Shown here: positions 58,680 to 64,000 of the stretch, in pieces | Numbering within the stretch: the first letter of the stretch is position 1 | How the letters are laid out: each line of letters opens with the position of its first letter | From: Sistotremastrum niveocremeum HHB9708 | Lineage: Eukaryota > Basidiomycota > Agaricomycetes > Sistotremastrales > Sistotremastraceae | Assembly: GCA_001630475.1 (NCBI GenBank) | Contig: KV419395.1 | Location: 496,001 to 560,000 of the forward strand | Length of the DNA stretch: 64,000 nt | Reading direction: 5' to 3' | Notes under the pieces: model-generated | Told to the model about the DNA's origin: nothing | What the model saw: the letters and a program-made list of their open reading frames with translations, nothing else | Databases searched by the model: none | Position numbers and translations under genes: made by a program

Positions 58680-58885
58680 GGGCGGCGAGTTAGAGACTCC
58701 AGTGTTAGAAGGAACGGATTTCTTATTAAGAGAAAGTGTGATGCCATCGGGTCACAACGTCACGATTCGGCTACCGAATGATCCTAAAATTAGGGTCGCC
58801 GATCTCTGTATTAAGAAATACAAGATTCCATGTCTACACGACTAACCAAGAGCCAGAGAGATATCCAAATATATAAATCCAAGTC

Positions 58886-60244
58886 CTACAACATTCCAAA
58901 GACACTGAAAAGGGAAAAAGCAATCGAGGAAGCGACATAGAAGCTCTGAAACACTCGAACGCGCATGCCGTTGCTAGTTGACCCAGTGGCTGTGCTGCCC
59001 GGTGAACTCGAGCTATGGGTGGACTTTCCACCTTTGGCGCTCGAGGTAGGTTGAGACGTCGACGACTCAGGCGAAGACGCGGTAAGATTGCTTCCGGCCG
59101 GACTTGCCCAAATATTCATGTTGCGGAAGTAGGTGTGCTGATCAGTAGGCGTCGCCCAAGACGAGTCGGCGCCTCCGAAAAAGGTGCTATTAGGTGGTCT
59201 CAGAGTCTGACAACAGCAGCGAAAAGAAAAGACGCACGAAAAGAAGAGTCCAGTCGCGTTGACTGTATCGGCTGTGCGGATTTGAAGGCCGCTTTGAGAG
59301 ATGGCTTGTACATCATTGAAACTGGCCGGAGCGTCAGTTTAGGTGTGTGAAAGGCATAGAGTTTTGCTCACTAGAGTCCCATATAGCCATTGGACTCGCT
59401 TGGAGGATCGTTTAGCAGGACAAGAAGGGAGACGCGACTCCATCTGGATACGACTATAAGGTGCCGCGGTGTTTAGATGGGAGATTCACTCACTGTCCAG
59501 TCGGAAAAGTGAAAGAACCACGATCAATACTGATGCCAAAGTCTGAATTACAAATGAACTGGCCCTTGCTCGTTGAGCAAGTGATGCCTGTTGGGGGTAT
59601 ATAGGCATAGACTGAGACAGCTCAAGTCAGACAATGTACCGAGGATGAGACAAGAATAACTTACTTTCTCCAGCACCATTGGTTCTCCACATGAGCCTAG
59701 CAGTAAAACAGTCTGCTCCAGTGGGTTGAGAGCCTCCGGAACAGCCGTCGGGTTCTGGGCCACCTCTGATACCGGGAAGCTTGCCACCCTTGACAAAGTT
59801 GAAACCAGCAGCAAACGCTACCTCATATGAGACAAGCATTGATTGCCATGGTTGTGAACCGTTGAAGAGCGATGTGAATTGAGCGCCGCCGGTGGCACCA
59901 GAAAAGCTACCAGCAGGGTAGTCAACTTGTAAGACTGGGCCGTTGGTGTTGGAAGGATCTGATTTTGTGGGTACGGGATTGGTAGGGAATGGGTCTGAAA
60001 CGAATGCGAGGTCTGAAGGATCGTCTTCGACACGTCCTTTTCCAAGTCCCCAGTTGGAGACCATGAAAGAGGTAGCATCTGATGTAGCGAGTGTAGCAGT
60101 TGGAAAAACGAGTGATGTAGAGGTTGCAAGACCATAAGCGGATGCAATATCCTGGGGACTATCTGCAGAGACAAGAGCGCCAGCGCTGAAAGCGAATAGA
60201 ATGTACAGAGCAGTTGACGTTAACCTCGGGAATATTCCATGCAT
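58886..60244 (-). CDS. PL14-like polysaccharide lyase with GPI-type C-terminus
   Basis: A secreted enzyme. The N-terminus has a signal peptide (LYILFAFSAGALVSADSPQD). The body carries the segments VLQVDYPAGSFSGATGGAQF, SMLVSYEVAFAAGFNFVKGG, KLPGIRGGPEPDGCSGGSQP, CFTARLMWRTNGAGE, VYAYIPPTGITCS, and later GLFFSTFFGGADSSWATPTD and HTYFRNMNIWASPAGSNLTA. This jelly-roll pattern, with GGKLPG, RLMWR and FFGG, fits the PL14 family of alginate/glucuronan-type lyases common in mushrooms. A Ser/Thr-rich linker and a hydrophobic end (FYVASSIAFSLFSVFGML) suggest a GPI anchor. About four introns in the 3' half. Polymer substrate not known. Its start is only 78 bp from that of NAR1 on the other strand. Confidence 0.85.
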
Positions 60245-60322
60245 TTTACTAATTATGGTATAGATATGATCGAGTCAGGGAAGAGGTTAGCGCGGCTGAT
60301 GTAAGCGACGTCGTCTTCCTTC

Positions 60323-62274
60323 ATGGCATTTTCTGGTGCTCTCGTGAGTGCAAGTCCAATTTCAAATATGCTGTGCTGACTCTCAGAAAGACTATCACTG
60401 ATCTTAACGATTTCATTTCACCTTCCCAAGCTTGCATCAAACCTGTGGAAGTCAAAGACGCGCCCCCACCCGACCCTGGAGCCGCTGCAGTGAGCCCGAG
60501 TTCCCTTCGATCAGCACTGGACAGCCGACAGACGCCTTGATAGACAACGATCCATGTCGACACACTAGGCGGGTATTACGAGGTTGGCGACGTATCAGCC
60601 AAGTCTCCTGCAAAGAAGTTGGAAACCGCTCAGATCAGCTTGAATGATTGTCTGGCCTGTACGTCTCCGTCTTTGGTATCTAGCCGAAGACACGTTTGAT
60701 GTTTAGTGTTCTGTATACAGGCAGCGGGTGTATAACATCGGCAGAATCAGTCCTTATCACTCTGCAATCGCATTCGGAAGTCCTCTCATTTCTCTCGTCA
60801 AACCCTCCACCTTCGTCAGCCGACCATAAAGTGCCTGTCTTTTCCATTGCACCCCAGTCTTTGGCATCATTAACGGCGTCTTTATCGTCTTCATCTTCGT
60901 CCCAAGTGTCACCGGCTCTCACTCTGAGTAGAATCCGAGCTTTCTGTGACCAAGTGCTTGGTGTCCCTCATGTCTTTGACACTACCTTCGCACGGCATAT
61001 CTCACTTCTGGAGCACACGCGTGAATTTGAGGAACGAAAAGCCCTACGCGATGCAGGGGGGCCCGATGCAAACCTACAACTTCCCATGCTCGCAAGTGCT
61101 TGCCCAGGATGGGTCTGTTATGCTGAGAAAACACATGGCGAGATGCTTCCATTTATCAGCAAGACCAAGAGTCCGCAGCAAGTGATGGGCACACTTGTGA
61201 AACAATGGTTGGGCAAACGTTTAGGAAAAACGTAAGTGATATTTGCCTCATGGCAAGCATGGTTCTAACTCGTTTTGTTGCAGACCCGATCAAATCTATC
61301 ATGTCACCGTGATGCCATGCTACGACAAGAAACTCGAGGCATCACGTCAGGATTTTTATAACGATATTTATTCCACGCGGGACGTCGATTGCGTCATTAC
61401 AACCGGAGAACTGGAAATATTGATGAAGGAAAAGAATTGGGATCTATCCCGACCGCTTCCTGCCGAATATAATCCGCCAAACGGTGCCTATCTGCCAGAG
61501 CTTCTATCCCACCAGGGCTCAAGCTCCGGATCTTATCTGCAAAGCTTAATCTCGACCATGGCCGCAAAGTGCGAAAACCCTACGATTCTAGACTCCCGGT
61601 TCATCCGATCATCGGACTACGAGGAGTTCACGCTCAAGGACGCAGGCACAGGGCAGATAATTTTCAAGGGTGCCAAATGCTACGGTTTCCGAAACCTACA
61701 GAATCTCGTCCGCAAAGTCGCGAAGGATGCCGGAGTCGAGGTATCGAGGGGCGCGGCAGGAAGATTGGCCCTTGGCGTCGGCAGGCGAAGAGCCGGCAAG
61801 GCAAAAGAGGGCGAGTCAGACCGAGGCTACGACTATGTCGAGGTCATGGCCTGCCCGGGTGGCTGCACTAACGGGGGCGGCCAGCTTCGCCCAATGAAAT
61901 CAATTGGGATCCAAGACCCGGTCCCGAACGGGGTCGAAGGCGACAAGAACGTGGCGGATAGTCGATGGGGAGACAAAGCATGGCTCGAAAAGGTAGAGAG
62001 CCTTTACTGGCATGACCTGCCGACCCCGCCCCCCTCACCACCGCCAGGTGGGAAACACGATGCAGTTGCAACATCGCAACATGTTGATCGCTTGGAAGAA
62101 GCAAATCAATTGGCCAATCGAATCTTGAAAGATTTGTGCTTGCCGGCTTCCGATTCTGACGTAGACTGGAACGCTAATCTTGATGGAGACGCCGAGACTA
62201 AGCGAAACGAGCTATTTCGCACAGCCTATCGGCGAGTGGAAAGTGATGTGGTGGGGCTCGCGGTGAAGTGGTAG
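60323..62274 (+). CDS. NAR1: Cytosolic Fe-S cluster assembly factor NAR1 (iron-hydrogenase-like)
   Basis: Component of the cytosolic iron-sulfur assembly (CIA) pathway. Five exons: 60323-60343, 60391-60489, 60544-60658, 60721-61231 and 61284-62274; 578 residues. The first exon codes MAFSGAL only. Fe-S ligands: the N-terminal cluster uses SQACIKP and NDCLACSGC (last part across an intron); the C-terminal H-cluster-like site uses LASACPGWVCYAEK, VMPCYDKKLEA and VMACPGGCTNGGGQ. KSPQQVMGTLVKQWLGKRLG is also typical. The C-terminus ends LAVKW, a terminal Trp as in other NAR1 proteins. All expected cysteines are present, and the frame is intact. Promoter shared with, or overlapping, the PL14 gene. 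Confidence 0.96.
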
Positions 62275-62442
62275 ACATTCTTGATGTATTATTATAAAAT
62301 AGATATGACTCAGCGAAGAGCGGCCGTGGAATACAATAACAAGACCATAGATAACAAAGATTAGAGCGACAGATAGCAATAGAGCGACGATGAGAGATTA
62401 TGATGATCAAGATGAGGATGGCAATGAGGGTGGAGGGTGGCA

Positions 62443-62813
62443 TTAGCGTTGGGCAGCCTTGGCTCGCTGCTCGGCGAGGATCTGGGGCTTTCTGATAAAG
62501 TAGTATTGGTGACAGGAATCGCAGAAATCTTTGACACGCTGGGTTACGGTCTCGCTCCGGTCGGGACCAAGATACTAGCTATGATGTGAGATGTCTCGAA
62601 GTCGCGACCAACGATGAAACGAACCTGGGAGCAGGTGCCAAAACAGTCCCGGCAATTAGGATCATGGCGATTACTGTGTTTGCAACGCGGGTTTCCACAG
62701 TCGACTTTGTCCACCCGCTTGGTTATGACATAGTGCTGAAGACGAAGAGGTGAGTCGTGTGAGTCATCGAAGTGGATGGAGACTGACACCGCAGCCATGG
62801 GAGGTGCCTTCAC
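62443..62813 (-). CDS. Small Cys-rich, probably zinc-binding protein
   Basis: Two exons: 62813-62625 and 62574-62443, with a 50-nt intron (GTTCGT...GCTAG). About 106 residues, or 101 from the Met at 62798 (MAAVSVSIHFDDSHDSPLRL), which I prefer. It contains CGNPRCKHSNRHDPNCRDC, FGTCSQ and later FCDSCHQYYF, that is, seven to eight cysteines with CX4C and CX2C spacing plus His residues, which fits one or two zinc sites. The C-terminus is helical and basic (RKPQILAEQRAKAAQR). I do not recognise the family. It converges on NAR1 and lies head-to-head with TLG2 (310 bp between starts). Confidence 0.75.
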
Positions 62814-63123
62814 TGAGGGGAGAGTGAGTACGATGGAGTGGAGATGAAGGCAAAGAAACGAACGTGATTAGGTTGCACATTATAGAAAGAGAAGAGGGAG
62901 ATGGAGGTGATGGTTGAGGTAAGGAAGGGCGATTTATAGGTCCGCCCGCAGGCCCAAGTGCATAGCATTATCTTGTCCCATTCACGGTCACCAAACAAGG
63001 AAATTCGAATTACGCAACGCGCGCCTAAAACCATAAACTCGGTCAATTATCCAGTCGCCGATACAACGCCAAACACAGACAAACACACGTCCAGCCACGC
63101 GCGCCTCGCGTGCCTTTCCAGCC
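62814..63123. other. Divergent promoter of Cys-rich protein and TLG2
   Basis: A 310-bp gap between start codons. Frames cross it but code nothing recognisable. The right part is rich in ACGCGC-type repeats just before the TLG2 start. Confidence 0.4.
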
Positions 63124-64000
63124 ATGGCCTCTGCACCAACGACCAGGTCGAGAACGCTGCTTTTTCTTTCGTATCGCGACTCGAGAGCTCCCCTCCACCG
63201 ACGCACCCGCCACGCGCGGTCGCAGGCGTACACGAACGACGACGACGATGACGAAAGCCAGGGCCTCATCCCGGGAGCACAAGCTCACGGCGAGTCCCAT
63301 CTGGCGGTCGACATGACCTTACCCCCGATGTGGTATTTCCCCGTGTCTCTCACAACGACTTCCGGATCTTAGATCTCTTGCTAGGTTTGATATATCGGAC
63401 CAAGTCAACGAAATCCTGGACTCTGTGGCCAAGAAGAGTATCTCGTCTTCTGCTTTTGTCTGCCATCCAACTCAGCTCTTGCTCCGCAGTTTCGTCCCTG
63501 GAGAAACTTCACGCTCGGCATGCTCTTCCTGGCTTTTCAGATAGGACGGCAGAGGAACGTGAAATCGAAGCCGTCACTTCCGATATTACGCGAGTCAGTG
63601 CCCTACTACGATCTACTCCACACCCCCATATCCTAGCATCATCTTGAAACATCTTATCATGGCAACAGGGCTTTCTCCAATGCCAAACTCTCATACAACG
63701 CATCGCCCCCCGAGACTCTCACCACTTTCCCCCCAAAGCCTCGAACTTACTCCGAAACGAAGAGCTAGCCGCTCACAATGTCCAGCGTGGTCTCGCCGCA
63801 AAGGTTCAGGACATGAGTGCCTCATTCCGTAAAAAGCAACGCGTCTACATGGATAGTAAGTTCACCCCTTCCCCGCACTCACGATCCCCTTTCACCACCT
63901 CCGCCTACTAGAGTTGCAAGGTCATTCGGTCAAGAACCAGGACCTGCTGATCGCCTCCGGCGCGCTATCTCTCAGCGGCTCTGATAGCATTACAGCTCTC
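63124..64000 (+). CDS. TLG2: t-SNARE syntaxin TLG2/syntaxin-16, 3' part beyond window
   Basis: A Qa-SNARE of the trans-Golgi network and endosomes. Exons: 63124-63332, 63385-63437, 63490-63593, 63669-63855 and 63912 onward. The N-terminus MASAPTTRSRTLLFLSYRDS carries the short Vps45-binding peptide of Tlg2 (yeast: RDRTNLFLSYRR). The Habc region follows: PMWFDISDQVNEILDSVAKK, ISSLEKLHARHALPGFSDRT, EEREIEAVTSDITRGFLQCQ, TLIQRIAPRDSHHFPPKASN, QRGLAAKVQDMSASFRKKQR and KLQGHSVKNQDLLIASGALS. The SNARE helix and membrane anchor lie beyond 64000. The frame is open through to the edge. Splice phases all agree. Confidence 0.93.

Noticed and set aside
63715-63760. Apparent frameshift in TLG2
   Set aside because: A run of six C at 63729-63734 is read correctly as TTT CCC CCC AAA; the frame stays open.

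Overview
The window is nuclear DNA of a filamentous basidiomycete, most likely an Agaricomycete. Evidence: nearly every gene is broken by many 48-66 nt GT-AG introns, genes are tightly packed on both strands, and several products are typical of mushroom-forming fungi (an Agaricomycete-type G-alpha protein with a GQAESGKST P-loop, a PL14-like polysaccharide lyase with a GPI-type tail, a Ser/Thr-rich GPI-type aspartic protease, and basidiomycete-only membrane proteins). I followed reading frame and splice phase by eye; most coordinates below come from that splicing.

Layout, left to right. 1-6.2 kb: C-terminally cut CDC23/APC8 (-), a DUF1746 membrane protein (+), a small twin-CX9C mitochondrial protein (-), and the ribosome-biogenesis GTPase NOG1 (+). 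6.2-9.2 kb: cytosolic Xaa-Pro aminopeptidase (-). 9.2-13.4 kb: the sparsest stretch; it holds a four-exon minus-strand gene at 11615-12463 that no long ORF reveals. 13.4-15.5 kb: a 14-exon divergent G-alpha gene (-). 16.0-18.2 kb: proline/serine-rich UIM-like protein (-). 18.7-24.4 kb: tetraspan membrane protein, PAP2-type lipid phosphatase, and a Chk2/Cds1 checkpoint kinase (all +). 24.8-30.9 kb: Zn2Cys6 factor (-) divergent from a BRE4/aromatic-acid-exporter-like transporter (+). 31.0-33.1 kb: aspartic protease (+). 33.2-44.1 kb: CRAL-TRIO protein (-), glycerol-3-phosphate acyltransferase (+), SSU1/TDT transporter (+), quinone oxidoreductase (+), ADCK1/MCP2 UbiB-family protein (+), and PC4/SUB1 coactivator (-). 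44.3-56.2 kb: the giant HECT ubiquitin ligase TOM1 (+). 56.3-62.8 kb: GYP5-type RabGAP (-), PL14-like lyase (-), NAR1 of cytosolic Fe-S assembly (+), and a small Cys-rich protein (-). 63.1-64.0 kb: 5' part of the TLG2/syntaxin-16 t-SNARE (+), cut by the window edge.

Most genes are single-copy housekeeping genes rather than a pathway cluster. Recurrent themes are ubiquitin-dependent control (CDC23, TOM1, the UIM-like protein), membrane traffic and lipid handling (TLG2, GYP5, CRAL-TRIO, GPAT, PAP2, MCP2-like), and secreted or wall-bound enzymes (aspartic protease, PL14). The most unusual features are a 7-nt micro-exon in the G-alpha gene, the loss of its catalytic glutamine, a PAP2 protein with two damaged catalytic motifs, a probable GC-AG intron, and the hidden gene at 11.6-12.5 kb. 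I saw no transposon, CRISPR array, tRNA or rRNA gene that I could support.
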